Assembly (NCBI RefSeq): GCF_040954835.1
Contig: NC_090697.1
Span: 44,080,788-44,144,787, forward strand
Direction: 5' to 3'
Length of the DNA: 64,000 bases
From: Lepisosteus oculatus
Lineage: Eukaryota > Chordata > Actinopteri > Semionotiformes > Lepisosteidae
How positions within the stretch are numbered: the stretch's first letter is position 1; each line of letters starts with the position of its first letter. Both the position numbers and the translations under genes were made by a program. Positions 1 through 13,347 of the stretch are shown here, one piece after another. The notes below the pieces were generated by a model that did no database searches, was not told the origin of the DNA, and saw only the letters and a program-made list of their open reading frames with translations.

Positions 1-3000
1 TTTTTTTCCCACCACAAGCATCAATTGAAAACAAATTCAGTAATGACCCGGTGAGTAACGATTTATACAATTGACTGGAGCAATCTGAGTGAACAGAAGC
101 AAGGTTGAAAATAAGAAGCCGTTAAGTCTGTCTTGCTTATTTTGTGGTTTGGTAGCTAAATATACAGTCTTCTTGCCATTTCTTTAAAAGGACTTTCAGA
201 ATGGCTGGGAAGCCTGTTTCAGATAGCCCAGAATCTTTGTGCAAAAAAAAAACTTTTCCAATTCAACATCCTAAACAAACTATCTTTTAAGTTTCCAATT
301 TTGACCCTGCGTCTTTATTTCAAAGCAAAGAAAAGAAAGAGGCCCTGGGTTAACCCTATCAGTACCGTTTAGGATTTCATTTTCTTGGTTTAAGTTCACT
401 CTAAATCCCCTACAACAATCCTCTGAGTATAGGATTTTTTTTTTCTTACCTTTGACTTCTACCTCTGAGCAGCATATCATCAGAAAATGTACAAAACAAT
501 ACCTTGGACAGTAGGGAACTGTACAAATTCCCACAAATGTCAGCAGAACAATAACTCTCTTTACTAAAGTCTGAACTCTTCAATAGACACAGCACACAAA
601 AGAAAGTTTCTTTCACATTAATTAATAATGACACTATATTTAAGGAAAATACTCAAAATACACCCTCTTTTGTTTGAACATTTAGGCAAGTATTTCCAGA
701 AAGGCAGGGTTTTTAGTTCATGTTCTTTTTTTTGTAACTGATTAAGACACGTCTCTTAAAAAAAGAACTTTGGGAAATTACTGTGAATGTATTTGTAATA
801 GTGTGTGTGTGTGTGGGGGGGGGCACTGCCCAGCTTCAGATAAAACTAACCACATTAATTTAATTTTTCAGCAACGTAGTAAAAGTATTTTCCAATGGTG
901 TCCCAAAATTTTCACTCAGCAGAGTTCAACAGGGTTATTTAGACTATGCAAACAAATTTCACATCAAAATCAAAAAGGCTAGAAGCCCAGTGTACTTGCT
1001 AAAAAAACTAAATGAAAAGTGATGTTAGAAATTACCAACAGTGCCTTAAACCTATGCTTTTTGTTTCTGTTTCAGAACTGGAAAAAGTATTGATCGGAAT
1101 TAAATCACTGTGCACCAGACTTAAGTGATAATTCAGCGTTATGAAGGAATATGTAAAAAGTTATTTCAAACCCACAGCTAAGGCTGCATTCATCAGTCTC
1201 AGGCAGCACATCGAACCTGACACTTAGCATAAGCAGGCCTTCAGGAAAGCATTCCAGCCCCTGGGAAATCTTATCCAGAAAAAAAAGTCAATTAACATAG
1301 TAACACAAAGGCTTCCTTTCACATTCGCATTCCCAATGGTCTCTTTCTGGCAGTAGGGCGTGCATTTATAACATTGCGAATATTAATGGAGAGACTTCCA
1401 TCTGCATTGGCAGGTTAAGACCCACAAACACAGAGAAACTGTGGATGGTGAAAAAGACTGAATGCGACATGAAGAACTAAGATTATGTGGAAGACTTTCC
1501 TAGTGCACAAAAGATCAGTTTATATCAAAAGCAAAACTGAAGCCTTTTAATTTTTGCCTCCATACATGATTAAGCAAGCCCATGCAACATTTTTCAACTC
1601 TTTTAAAGAAAGATGCATATACAGCCAGAGACCTGAGGCTTAACAAGGTTATTGGAAATATTTCAATAATGTTTACCGACATACTGAGATGTGCACACAG
1701 TAAGCCTTGAAGGGATACTACACAGTCATTTCACTGTTTCATATAAACAGGCGAAACTGGAAAGATAGCACAAACCTAACATACAAAATCCCATCCTCCC
1801 TTCATTTATAAAAACAGACGAAGAGAGAGGGAGCGTGTCTTTATTAGATCTTGCCACAGGAAATGATTTCATAATGGAAATGTTAGTAAGCTAAAATTCA
1901 AACTGCCACCACTGCTTAGACAACCTAAGAGCACGGTGCATGTACAGTATACACAGCCTGCCAGACTAAACATCTGGACACAGAGACCTTACAACAGAAG
2001 TATATATATCACTATAGGAAAAATAACTGAGATCTAAGCACCTACTGCAAGTGATTTGACTATAGGACTCAGAGTGTATATTCAAACAAATTAAATGCAC
2101 AAAGTTAAAAGCAAATATTTCATATCACTAGAAGTCCTTCTTTAATGCCTTCATTTTTTATACTGTATCTATGGGTATATTAAAACCTATCAAAAGTACT
2201 GCTTCAGATAATGTGCAAGAGTATTAGAATGCACATAACATAATAGGTTTCTTCTACATTTGGAACAGGAATTAGGACATGAGGTCTTAGTAGCAGCAAC
2301 TTTAAGCTTGCAATCACAATTGATTGTTCTGTCCCAATTGTTTCCAATGATATTTTATCAACGTAACAAATAACAAGAAAGTAATCAATTTCCCCTGGGG
2401 AACGATGCTGAAATTCATTTTGACGGAAGCATTGCATCTAGACCTCACGCTTAAGGATTTAATGCTTTTAAGGATTCTGTGCAAAGTAACTGCCCAAAGA
2501 ATTCTTCTGATTTACTGTGGGTTAGTGAGACACTATGGAGGCTCTCTCATAATATTGCTTGCAACAACACCAAAACAGTACTTGTAATTGCTTCCAGACG
2601 CTTTTCGTCAAGTTTTTATTTTTATTCAGCTTTCTAATGTGTACCCACAGAGTCTCCTGTATTGCCAGACCTGTTAGCAGCTGGCTGATTCACACCCACA
2701 TGCAACAGGTGTTCAAACCGATATTTAGGTAAAAAAACTAAGCGCACACCTGGGCACAAGATGTGTTGTGGAAGTCTGAAACAACCTACCCAGCTCTGTT
2801 TTTGTTGAAGCTGATGCCCTGGCTTCTATTAAGAAATGATTGGGAGGAGATCCTTGAGCCCATTAGCTATTAGCTACCAAACAGACCAGGTAGACCAAAT
2901 GTCATCCTCTTGTGTGTAACCCTTCTTATGTTTGCTGTAACAAGACACACAGGATTGAAAGGCATTTAAGCTTCACTCTTTCTGCTTTTTCGGTGTTTGA

Positions 3001-3060
3001 AATCCAATGAATGCTATGAACCATCGCCACTGCAGAACAAACTTGTTCAAAAATGTTTTT
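1..3060. other. Non-coding, nothing recognised
   Basis: AT-rich single-copy-looking DNA. Open frames are short and without family similarity. It may include intron or 3' UTR of a gene off the left edge. Confidence 0.5.
811..830. repeat. (GT)n followed by poly-G
   Basis: Short GTGTGTGTGTGTG then a G run. Confidence 0.85.
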
Positions 3061-3072
3061 TTTTTGTGTGTA

Positions 3073-3267
3073 TTAACACACAACAGTAACCTGTTCTAGC
3101 AATTCTCTCTCTTCAGATCTTGCTGCGTTGCACCAGAAAACAATGACGTAGTCCGTCCCGGATTCCGCACAGAAAAGGGCACAGCCCTCCTCGATTCTTT
3201 TGTCAGCCTCTCCCCCCACTATTACGTAATAAATCTGTGGTGTACACTTCCTCAGGCATCGGTTCAT
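3073..3267 (-). CDS. Coding-like short ORF, possibly a terminal exon
   Basis: 64 codons with CpG-containing codons and balanced composition: QIYYVIVGGEADKRIEEG, then SGTDYVIVFWCNAARSEERE and a stop after EQVTVVC. An in-frame stop two codons before the ATG and no strong acceptor leave its start unclear. I do not recognise it. It could be the last exon of the gene near 8.8-10 kb, or a decayed element. Confidence 0.25.
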   Translation of the reverse strand: MNRCLRKCTPQIYYVIVGGEADKRIEEGCALFCAESGTDYVIVFWCNAARSEERELLEQVTVVC

Positions 3268-3299
3268 GTTTGGTCAACAATTCATTTTTCTGCTGTTTC

Positions 3300-5570
3300 A
3301 GTGATTGTATTCCTTTAATTATTCTCTTGTTTTGCTTTTACTTGCTGGATTCATTTACACTTTTTGTGAGATACATTTATCAATGGGATTACATATTGTT
3401 TTCTGTATGATGGGCATCAGACAAGAGCAGACACAGGAACTGGATTCATCATGCAGTGATTCACACATTATTCCAAGTGTTGAAATGTTAAGTATGAGGA
3501 CTTGTATTTTTATGGTTATTGTAACAGCCAAGGGTCTGGCCATTTTTCTTCTTTTACTATAGGAAAAGAAAAAAATTGTTCATTTGTTTATTCGATGTCA
3601 AGATGCAAAAGTCTCTGGATGGACTAAGAAGGCTGAGTTAACTTATTTGCTACTTACAGTAGTAACAACAGTTCTTTAGACAAGATCTTAAGTATTCTCT
3701 TTTCTTCTCTGGTTTGCCTTTTGGGATGGTAAAAAACTATATTCTAAAGTGTTATAACCATATAGAAGACCTTAATTAGTCTGTGTTAAAAATTAGCTTC
3801 AAAAAATGAACTTTGAACATATACTTAAAATGTTGAGCTATAAAGCAGAATGCATTATATTAAGCTGACAAAGTTAGTCTTCGATCACAGGTTATATGTA
3901 AGAAGTAATTAGAAAAAAAAGAATTTAAGTCTACAATTTTAGATTCCATTATGAAAGAAGCATGAATGAATTCATATAGGATTCATATGCTGGAAAACAA
4001 TTATAGCTGAGAAATTTCTGACTGAGCTATCAATGGTGCAAAGACACCATCTGTGAGATTATGACTGGACACCTCTAGGTCTGAATCCCTCCTAAAAGGT
4101 GTAGACTGGAAGAACATTTCTAATTAGCAAACCGAACAGTTTAGGTGTACAAGTTCAATGGAATTATTCCAGACAAGTGAGCTGTTCATAAAATCCACTA
4201 TTTGCAGATCATAACACCATTCTAATTAACTAGAAATCCAGATTGTAAAACATTTATTTAGAAATCCATACCATATTCATAACATCATATTTAAAGCAAA
4301 AAATCCTAGATATTAAAAAAAGGAGTGTGCTCAACTACACATCCAAAAAGATGTTCACTTATAGTGAAGACCCCACGTCAGGATGACATTGTTAATGAGC
4401 AAAAACCTCAATCACAGCCTCAAGGCCAGAATTGAGAAAGAGCAGGTTGGAACTTGCTTTAAGGGTGGTTAATGAGTATATTTTAGGGCACAGGGGTAGC
4501 CAAAGATCATTCCATTACTAAATAGGCAGCAGTAACCTCAAGAGTTATGCAAGATTTTGACCCCACACTATAAAAGACTCAATCCTTAACTAAACAAGGA
4601 GTCCTGGGGCTGTAAAAATTGGCTTTTGCAGTGTTTCACAGTATCCATGGGAACACTTCCTAAATACAAAGCCATATAGCAATAACCTACAGTTTTGAGA
4701 CTTGAGTTAACTTTTCTAATACCTTAACATATTTCAACTACTTAGAAAAAGAAACTGAAAAAAGATACTCTGTCCGATTAAGCCAGTTTCAAACATCCAA
4801 AGTTCTCATTTGCAAACAAGAGTATAACTCCCAATTCACACAGAAAGCAGAGGTACCCCTAATTAAGACTCTAAATCATACCAGCATCTTTTGGCATCAT
4901 TCAAACCTCCCCGTGTTGGGGACACGGAGCTATTTCAGAGACCTTGAGTACAAGCAGGATACACCCTGGATAGGGCACCAGTGAGAAAGCGGATAGATGG
5001 AGAGCACAAGCACATCATGCTGCACCTTCACCTAGACAGAGCAACTACCATGAGACTGCATACAGCTGCTGAAGCAAGTGCGATCATTTGAACACTATAC
5101 ATACCTAAAAGCGAACCAACCATTACCTTACAATAAATAATTAATTGAAACAAATGACGACAATGGGTTGGGATACAAAGAAAAACCTGAACACAACAGT
5201 AAATTAAAGCCACACCTTGCGTTAAGTCACTTAGATATTCTGGTGTTTTGCTTAGGACAACAGGATAAACAAACGGTTCATTGAAATACTATTTAAAACC
5301 CAACATTAGTTCCAACACAACCTGCAGCACTGTGACAGCGTTACTATTTGCACTTCTATTTGCAAATGTTTTCTATCCATGAATTTATATTTTTAAAAGG
5401 GAAATCCAGGTTCAAAATAAACATTAGGCCAGCTCTGGCTAAGATATCATTTCTTTCTTTGTTATGCAGCTTTTGAAAAGAAAAGGTAAATGTCATGTAT
5501 GGCAAGAAACCTGGTGTGTTGAAGTCGGAGATCTTCATTTAAGCGATCACTACCTGGCATGCGCAATAGG
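3300..5570. other. Non-coding, nothing firm
   Basis: AT-rich. 4905-5010 has a weak match to the tRNA-headed SINE tail (GATACACCCTGGATAGGGCA). Otherwise no feature. Confidence 0.5.
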
Positions 5571-5577
5571 GGTTTGC

Positions 5578-5619
<42 letters not shown>

Positions 5620-5700
5620 GTTTACACTTATATAGTGCTTTTCTGGACACCCCACTCAAAGCGCTTCACAGGTACATGGGGAGTTGTCATCCATGCCAAG
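5578..5700 (-). mobile_element. 5S-type SINE 3' tail, antisense
   Basis: (ATA)n at 5578-5618, then the reverse complement of the SINE tail: TATATAGTGCTTTTCTGGAC, CACTCAAAGCGCTTCACAGG, GGGGAGTTG. Only the 3' portion is present. Confidence 0.88.
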
Positions 5701-6189
5701 TCAGCCTGGGACACCTGATTATTATAATCATGTATATACAGTATAGTGGATGGATACAGTATATTGCTTCACAAGCCATCAACAAGGCAGTGCCTCTGAA
5801 TCTGACTGTCCTGTCATTGGATACATACACATGGTTAACTGGATCCAGGGTGGTCATGGGAGCATTCTGCTGGTCGGCATTGGAGTTAAGTGTGGATGGT
5901 TGGACCCTGATTGCCCCATCGACCTCCTGCTGCTACCTTCCAGCCACAGACATTCCCAGAGGAGCCCTTCTCTCTCATGACCTGTTTTAACCTGTGACCT
6001 CTAAAAATTGTGTAACACAGGAGCACACCTCTCTGCACGTATACACACACACCAGCACATTATTATTTTTTTTTAACTACATGGGCTTCTGCATTTTTGG
6101 CATTTTATACTCAATATGTAATGCGGAGTGCAAAAAGAGGATGTGGGCGCTATGATTTTTGAATAAGCGAACATGTTTTAATACCTACT

Positions 6190-6495
6190 GCAAGGTTTTG
6201 ACTCTCACGGGTGAGTGAAAAAAAAACTCCCAGGGTGTTTCCCGAAAGGAGTGTTAGCCCCACTGTCCTGACTAAATTTTCCCCCCTACTTTTTATCACT
6301 CATGGCTTACTATAACCCCCACCTATGTATTGGCTCCATTACCCTGTTCTCCTACTCACTGATACCTGATGTGTAGTGAGCATACTGGCGCACTTCTGCT
6401 GCTGTCACATCATCCAGTTAGGGGCTACAAACTGGTGGTGGAGGGGAGTCCCCATTTCCTGTAAAGTGCTTCAGGTGGAGTGTTGCAGCAGGTTG
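6190..6495 (+). mobile_element. Diverged 5S-type SINE body, 5'-truncated
   Basis: Follows the 12.8-kb copy from CTCCCAGGGTGTTTCCCGAA through GTGAGCATACTGGCGCAC and GGTGGTGGAGGGGAGTCCCC to a decayed tail. Confidence 0.85.
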
Positions 6496-6499
6496 TTTT

Positions 6500-8840
6500 G
6501 CCCATCACATCACAGGTTCCATCAACAAACCCGTTATGAAAGTGAAACATAATGCTCTTAAATCATTGTGCTTGGTTTTTCTCACCTTTTAATCCAGTGC
6601 CAGCAGGTACTCGAAATACGTTCTTATGTTCTAAATTTCAGCAGCATCAATACTGATACACTGAGTGTGACAGTATTTTTGCAGCAGAAACATAAATTGG
6701 ATGTTACACCTTTCTTACCCAGGAGCAGAATCTTGCTTTTGGAAAGAGGTTTTTAGCCTCACTCTGATATTCTATATTACTGAATAATTTATCCAGTGCT
6801 CCCAAGCTCTACCCTACGATGCCTTTCGATAAATCACTTTTAAAAGACAAAGATTTTGCATGGACAAGGTAAAGTAGATAAATCCATGCAAGTTTAATTA
6901 TCCACTGAAAACCATCATCTAAGCCATACTTAAAAGCAAAAATATTGATTAGTGTATGAGCATAAATCTGGATGTATTAGAACAGCCCTTGCAGTGCTAC
7001 ATGTCATGTAATCATTAATATTGTAAAGAGGAAAAAAAACAGGCCCACACAGAGAAGAAAGGCTATAAATGAGTTCATCTTTGACAACAAAACATCAAAT
7101 TGTATTAAAGCAGTTGAATAAGGAACAGATATGTTGACGTCTCACAGCTATCAGTGATTCAAGATGTGAGGAACTACAGCATAGAACACAAAATCCATTC
7201 TGTAAGGCATATAAATGAGACAAATGTGCTGTAGGTTATTACTCCTCTGACAACAACTATTGTCATGCCAACGCATGTTAGAAAATGACAATTTAAGGAC
7301 AAAAGAATAAGAGGCAGAGGTCACACTAAAGTTACTGATAAATAATATCACTACATTTATATTCTTGTTGGCTTAGCATATCATCTTTAAAAAGCAGAAA
7401 CTCCATTTGGACCTAAAACTATTTTCATATAATTATTGGGACAAGAACAATTATGAGCACACATTCCTGCTTTTTCCAATAGAAGGCAAAAAGTTGTGGA
7501 ATAGTTTTGATTTGACTGCATGAGATTAATCCCTCAGTTTAATTACTGAAACTACTTATGGAGAATTAGTAGCATAAGAGATTACACTCTGATTGATACA
7601 ATGCCAGAACATAAATCCACTTTTTCGCACACATTTCTTCTTCCTTTCTCCAGATGGATTTGTCAATCACGTTACTAAGCATTTTGTTGAAGGCTTCTAA
7701 CAGAAAGTACATACTTATTCATTTAAATACGTTTATTTAACTGTTCTTTATTTACCCATTAAATGCTCTCTGTTGCAACTTGAACAACAAAGAGTATTAA
7801 ACTCTGATAGGGATAGCCTTGGTGTAATCAATTGAGTAGAATCTAACAAAATAAACTTATTTTTCATTTAATTATTTTCAGAATGTCTTGTGAGGATAAA
7901 CACAAGATATTTCTAGATTCAGACAGAATATGAAACAAAGATCAGCCTTGTTTTTAGTTAAGTCCCTGAATGCTCTAGTTTCACTGAACATCAATCCTGT
8001 ATTAACAACCTCTGCAATCTTTCTGAGGAACTGTCAGGGAATGTTGAACTAATCTGGAAATACTTCAACCAAAGCACACAGTATCCTTATCTCTACTTAA
8101 AGAAAAACAGGGCATCCTGAAATTCACATCTGAGCAATGATTCCTCATATACTGTACCTATGGAACCTTATTAAAAACAAGTAAAAACATTTGTATATGC
8201 AATATTATACTGAAATGTAACTTTAATCATGTAATATCAGTAACATATTAATGACATTAAATATAATATTAATTTATACTTTATAATAAGGCAATAAACT
8301 GTGGAAGGCAAGATGCTACATGATCTTAACTGGACTTCAGAATCCAAAGAAAAGCCACACATCTGGTCCTTCCATAAAATATTGCTCATGCCTTGCATAC
8401 ACATTTGCAAATTAGCTTACCTTTGCTTGTGTTGGCTCGAAATGTCCTTTAAATCACCGATCAAACCTATTTTGTCTCTTTCAGCTCAGAAATATAGAAT
8501 ATCCAAACATTATTCTAAAAGTCTAATAAATATGATGAACTATCTTAAGTCTTTTTCTATAAAGATTAAGTTGTTTAACTGCTTTTCTTTTATACTTTTC
8601 AATTTAGACATATTAAACATTGCACACATCTTGATACACATTATTATATAGCAGAGTTTCAATATTGTTTTCAAATAATTCATTGTTAAAAGAACGTGAT
8701 TTAAGCTATAAACTTTAGTATATTAATATAAAGAGTATGACATTCATTGAAGAATATCCTAAATACACGGATATACAAACTCGTTTTTTTTTGTGTAATA
8801 AAATACGTTCCATCAGGGTATTGTTTGATAAATGAAAGTA
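6500..8840. other. Non-coding, nothing recognised
   Basis: AT-rich, with no open frame of note, no tandem array and no recognisable repeat. It may be intron of the unidentified minus-strand gene at 8.8-10.3 kb. Confidence 0.5.
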
Positions 8841-8845
8841 CTTAC

Positions 8846-8951
8846 CGGCTTTGGCATATTCGGTTCCCTGTATGTGTTCCACCAGAGGTTCAGTAAAGTT
8901 TTCTTTCAATACTCTGGGCCAAACGCGGACGACTTTTCCTCCGAAATACTC
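8846..8951 (-). CDS. Candidate exon of an unidentified gene
   Basis: The donor CCG|GTAAGT is perfect, and upstream is a TTTTTTCAAG-type acceptor (exon start 8951 or 8953). The open frame reads EYFGGKVVRVWPRVLKENFT, then EPLVEHIQGTEYAKA, ending in phase 1. It has CpG dinucleotides, unlike the flanks. I cannot name the protein. It may belong with the candidate exons at 9205 and 10017. Confidence 0.45.
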
Positions 8952-9204
8952 CTCTTGAAAAAATGTAGAGGAATAAGTTTGAGAGACCTCAGAAACTATC
9001 AGAAGAAATCTGTTCTTCCGTTCAGCTTGTGTAATGTGACAGAAAATCAGGTAAACCTGTGGGATATACGTTTATGAATCATTATTAAGTATGTAACTCC
9101 TGATTAGAAACGGGCCTCACCCAAGTGAAAAAAAGACGTCCGACAGTGTGCAATACCACTAGTTAAAGGTCGCTCAGTCTCCACCCTTTTTGGTAAATAC
9201 TTAC

Positions 9205-9228
9205 CTCAGCACCTCCAAAGGTGTGACC
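9205..9228 (-). CDS. Candidate small exon of the same unidentified gene
   Basis: A strong donor GAG|GTAAGTATT ends an open stretch. Using the nearest AG gives 8 codons (GHTFGGAE) that join in frame to the 8846 exon. An alternative reading starts at ATG 9274 (MVAIYLVEFISV) but is out of frame with that exon. Confidence 0.3.
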
Positions 9229-10016
9229 CTTGGACGCACAGAAATAAATTCAACCAAATATATCGCCACCATTAATAAATGTAAGGGCTACCGTGATAGA
9301 AAACTTAAAATACATTAAGCGAAAACTGAAAGTACTCCGACGTCCTTGCGTTTTATAGACACACTGCTGACAATGTAACAACACGTACGGAGAAAGACTG
9401 AAGTGCAACTTCACAGGAGAAATGATTACCAATGGTTACTTTCGATCCCGTCCTTGAAATTCACAAGCTACAGGACTAAAAAGTGTTCGTGCTTAATATT
9501 CTATACAAGCAAATCAGCTTTACAATAATACATTTTCAATACGAAAGAAAATGTAAGTATCGATATATCCGTACATTTAGTTATTTAGGTTTATGCACAG
9601 ACATACAGACAGATACTAGTAACAGATTTCTTTCACTTTTCCTTCAAAATAACGTCTTACTTAAAATGGCACGTATACCGTAACTTTTTTTCTCCAGATC
9701 AAGCCTGCGAGATAAATCTAAGAGCTTCACCTGAAGAGGAATACAATCATTTTAAGGAAAAGCCATCATATTTTAAACCTTGATGCGTCATTTTTTTACC
9801 CAAATGGTTGAGCAATTGAGAGAAAATAATCTGGTTTACCTAACCTTCAGCAGTTAGCCACAGCCCACAATAATCCCTGTAACACCTGTTGAGAGATTTC
9901 CTTTGAAAACCTAACAAGTGCAAAACAGAGCTGTGTAACATAACCTCCACCATCCCGCTAGACTTTACGAAAACAGTAAAGTATTCGCTTGAATATAACT
10001 TAATAAATTATCTTAC

Positions 10017-10300
10017 CAGAAGCAGGTGTGATTTTATTAGAATCACTGACGAGCCGCAGCCTCGAAAACTCCCCTCCCTCGGCTGAAGTCAGCGGTACTG
10101 CAATATGGCTGACCCACTCATTCTGTCCTACAGTGCTCTATTCATTTCTATCTCCCTGTTCCTGGGTTCCTGTTTTGTCACCGCTGGGGCGAATCCAACA
10201 GCGACTCCTATCAGCAACAAGCTCTGACAACATCCGTGGAGCTCGAGAGAATAATTTAAATAAATAAATGAAAGTGAATAGGGAGACCAGAACACAAAGA
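10017..10300 (-). promoter_or_regulatory. CpG-enriched, promoter-like region with a minus-strand 5' exon donor
   Basis: CpG-rich compared with the flanks. On the minus strand it ends at a good donor (CTG|GTAAGA at 10016), suggesting an untranslated first exon feeding the 9.2- and 8.85-kb exons. On the plus strand an ATG at 10108 with good context (AATATGGCT) opens a 40-codon hydrophobic ORF (MADPLILSYSALFISI...). A bidirectional promoter is possible. All inference. Confidence 0.35.
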
Positions 10301-10309
10301 AGACGAAGA

Positions 10310-12757
10310 GTTCATGCGGCTAATGATCTCCTACAGTGTTCTTAGACTATAGCCGGCAGACGTCTGGTTGAAATGTCTGCCTCGCCTACGGTACATATAA
10401 ATAAAAAGTTACGACCGAATGAATGGTAACTTTAACAATCTTGAGGACTAAACTTTTCGCGAACTTTGAAAATGTAATACATAATGTCTTAAGAAAGAAA
10501 AATAAACGATGAATTCATCTGATATCGAGACGTGTGTGGTTTTATGCGTTTCTATGTGCAGCAGCTGGATCCAGGGAAACCACCTTACAATAAGGCATAA
10601 TACATCTTTCACAAGTTTTTGCGTTTTATCTTGTCAAGATAGAAGCTCCTCTGAAACAAATGATGTTGTACACAGCACTATCAGTACAAGGCCTGTTTTA
10701 ATTTAAAGGGCGGTGAGCAGTGACTTTCGTTGCCATGTGTGAATTGTTTACTCACTATAGAAAGGTAAAAATCAATCATCTCCAATAATCACATCAATCA
10801 TGGCTGAAATAGAACGTGTCTGTCATGTCAAGAAATATTAGTTGCAATTATTAGGTTCATAAAACTAGAAGTAGTAAAGTAAACATACTTCTTGTGGTAG
10901 AAACAGCCACAATATGACTGATAATAAGAAACCCACAGGCAACGTAATACAGACTTTCACTGAATAGGTTATCTTTGTCAGAATTGTTAGTCTACTTTTA
11001 GAGGTGATAAACCTCTACCGTAGCTCAAATAACCATTTAGTGACCTGTAAACATAACAAAGGAGTTAATTTTTTCCTTGAAATTCCTTAGATTTCTGAAG
11101 AAGAAAATGTGATCATCACTCAATCCTTTCAGAAATAATTAAATGGTGCAGGACCTAAAAAAGAATGGTTTACACAAATGTTATCAAAATATATTGAATA
11201 TTTACATATGTAAGATAGAAAACTACAAACCATGAGTATTTTCATGTTTAGTATGTTGATGTGTATTACACAAATACTAGAATAAGAAACTTCTAGAGGT
11301 TTATGTAAAACATCTGAGGATTTGTTAGAGTACCACAGAACTACAAACATTAGAGGATTAAAGCTGAAACATTTGTTGTCATCATATTTACAAAATATGG
11401 ATAAATTTGAACTTTAGGCATTTTAAATTTTTGTTGTTATTTTTATAAGTATGCTTTTGATATATTTAGTCCTGCTTTTCACATCATAAGTGATGGGAAA
11501 TCTTTGTGTACACCTCTGCTTTTCCCTTGCAAAATTAACTTGTAGTGACTGTTTATCACAGGTACAGTACATACTGTATGGAGGGTGCTATAAGTGGTCA
11601 ACACTAATCTGTAATAAAGATGTGCAACCTCTTATTTTAATTATTGCTCAGTAACGTTTTAATTTTCTCCACACAGAGATTTGTAATCACTCTCACTGGT
11701 AAGTTAAATGTAAGTAAAATGTATACAAATACAGTAAGCTGCTATCTTATTCATATCCCATGGCTCCATTTGTTTCATTTTTTTATTTGAAATGTTTTTT
11801 TTTTCATGCTAGCTCATGTAAAACTCATAGGTTCAGTTTCTTTTAACAGTTGACAATGTACTTCTTCTATTCTTTTGCTGTTCAGACCTGTTTGAACAGT
11901 GGAATAGCTTGGATTCAGGAGTCCTTCTGTTCATCTTATCAGATGCAGGGTTTTAACAGAGTTTAAATCTAGATATCGGTTTGGTCATTTCACACTTTCA
12001 TGCTTTACCCATGAACCACCCATGATCATCATCAGACAAGGTGATTCTTAAAAGAACTGCACACATTTACACAGAACTGCTTGTAGGGATTGTGAAGGAA
12101 AGGTTGGGCCCGAGAAACTACTATAATCAGTATGCTTATTTGAAAATTTCTCTTTGGCAAAATTTCCTCTTCCTTGCCCTTATACAGTAAATAGGCATTA
12201 TATACGAACAACATACAGAAATATGTCAGTCTGTATTGGTTATTATACAATTTCTTATAATCATCCTTTTACCCAGATCTGTAAACAATATTATGCCTTT
12301 ATCCAGAGATGATCACCCCCCGCAAAAAAATAAAATAAATTTTCACTAATAATGCAGGAGTGAAAACATATTAATTCTTCTTCATTCTAATGCTATATTT
12401 GCTAGAATATTGTTATCTTTGAACAGAAATGGAAAAGTTTTTGATAACATGCAGTGAACCTTTGATGGGGAAGTTGTCAAGGTGTGGTGGCAGCTTATTG
12501 TGTTCTCATTTTAAAAGGAAAGCTGTGTAAGTCAGGGAGGGCGTGTGTGATGCTTAATGAATCAGCTTGCGTATGACATATCTTGGTTTCTCTGATCACT
12601 GCTACTCTGTCTTCATTATTATAAAGGTTCAGAAACAGCATGTATAGAAATGCTGATATTGGTACAATATCTGTAGTTGTCTCTTAACTTTGTAGTAACA
12701 TTTCTGCTTCTTATGCAGTAGTAATTGGATGAGCCCATACTACTGTGTATATGAAGC
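10310..12757. other. Intergenic, nothing recognised
   Basis: AT-rich with scattered short ORFs only. 10320-10460 keeps a few CpGs from the neighbouring promoter-like block. Confidence 0.5.
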
Positions 12758-12766
12758 TTACCAGCA

Positions 12767-13347
12767 GCCAGCAGCCATATCACCCTGCAACTCACAACTG
12801 GCAACCCACTGAAGCTAAGCAGGTGTGAGCCTGGTCAGTACCTGGATGGGAGACCTCCTGGGAAAAACTAAGGTTGCTGCTGGAAGAGGTGTTAGTGGGG
12901 CCAGCAGGGGGCGCTCACCCTGTGGTCTGTGTGGGTCCTAATGCCCCAGTATAGTGATGGGGACACTATACTGTAAACAGGCGCTGTCCTTCGGATGAGA
13001 CGTAAAACCGAGGTCCTGACTCTCTGTGGTCATTAAAAATCCCAGGGTGCTTCTCGAAAAGAGTAGGGGTGTAACCCCGGTGTCCTGGCCAAATTTCCAA
13101 TTGGCCCTTACCAATCATGGCCTCCTAATAATCCCCCTCTATGAATTGGCTACATCACTGTGCTCTCTTCCCCACTGATAGCTGATGTGTGGTGAGCGTT
13201 CTGGCGCACTATGGCTGCCGTCGCATCATCCAGGTGGATGCTACACACTGGTGGTGGTGGAGGGGAGTCCCCATTACCTGTAAAGCGCTTTGAGTGGAGT
13301 GTCCAGAAAAGCGCTATATAAGTGTAAGCAATTATTAATTATTATTA
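12767..13347 (+). mobile_element. 5S-rRNA-derived SINE, full length (581 bp)
   Basis: The head resembles 5S rRNA along its length, including GAAGCTAAGCAGG, CCTGGTCAGTACCTGGATGG and GAGACCTCCTGGGAA. A conserved body and a tail (AAAGCGCTTTGAGTGGAGTG, GCGCTATATAAGTG) end in (ATT)n. Direct repeats TTACCAGCA at 12758-12766 and 13348-13356 are the target-site duplication. Confidence 0.92.
12901..12915 (+). promoter_or_regulatory. CTCF-like motif inside the 5S SINE
   Basis: CCAGCAGGGGGCGCT fits the vertebrate CTCF core CCASYAGRKGGCRSY at all 15 positions. Occupancy is not known. Confidence 0.5.

Noticed and set aside
5559..5990. 143-codon plus-strand ORF with an Asn run
   Set aside because: The run is the (ATA)n tail of an antisense SINE, and the rest is SINE and intergenic sequence.
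12767..12890. 5S rRNA gene
   Set aside because: The similarity is to the head of a SINE with target-site duplication and tail; internal differences exclude a functional 5S gene.
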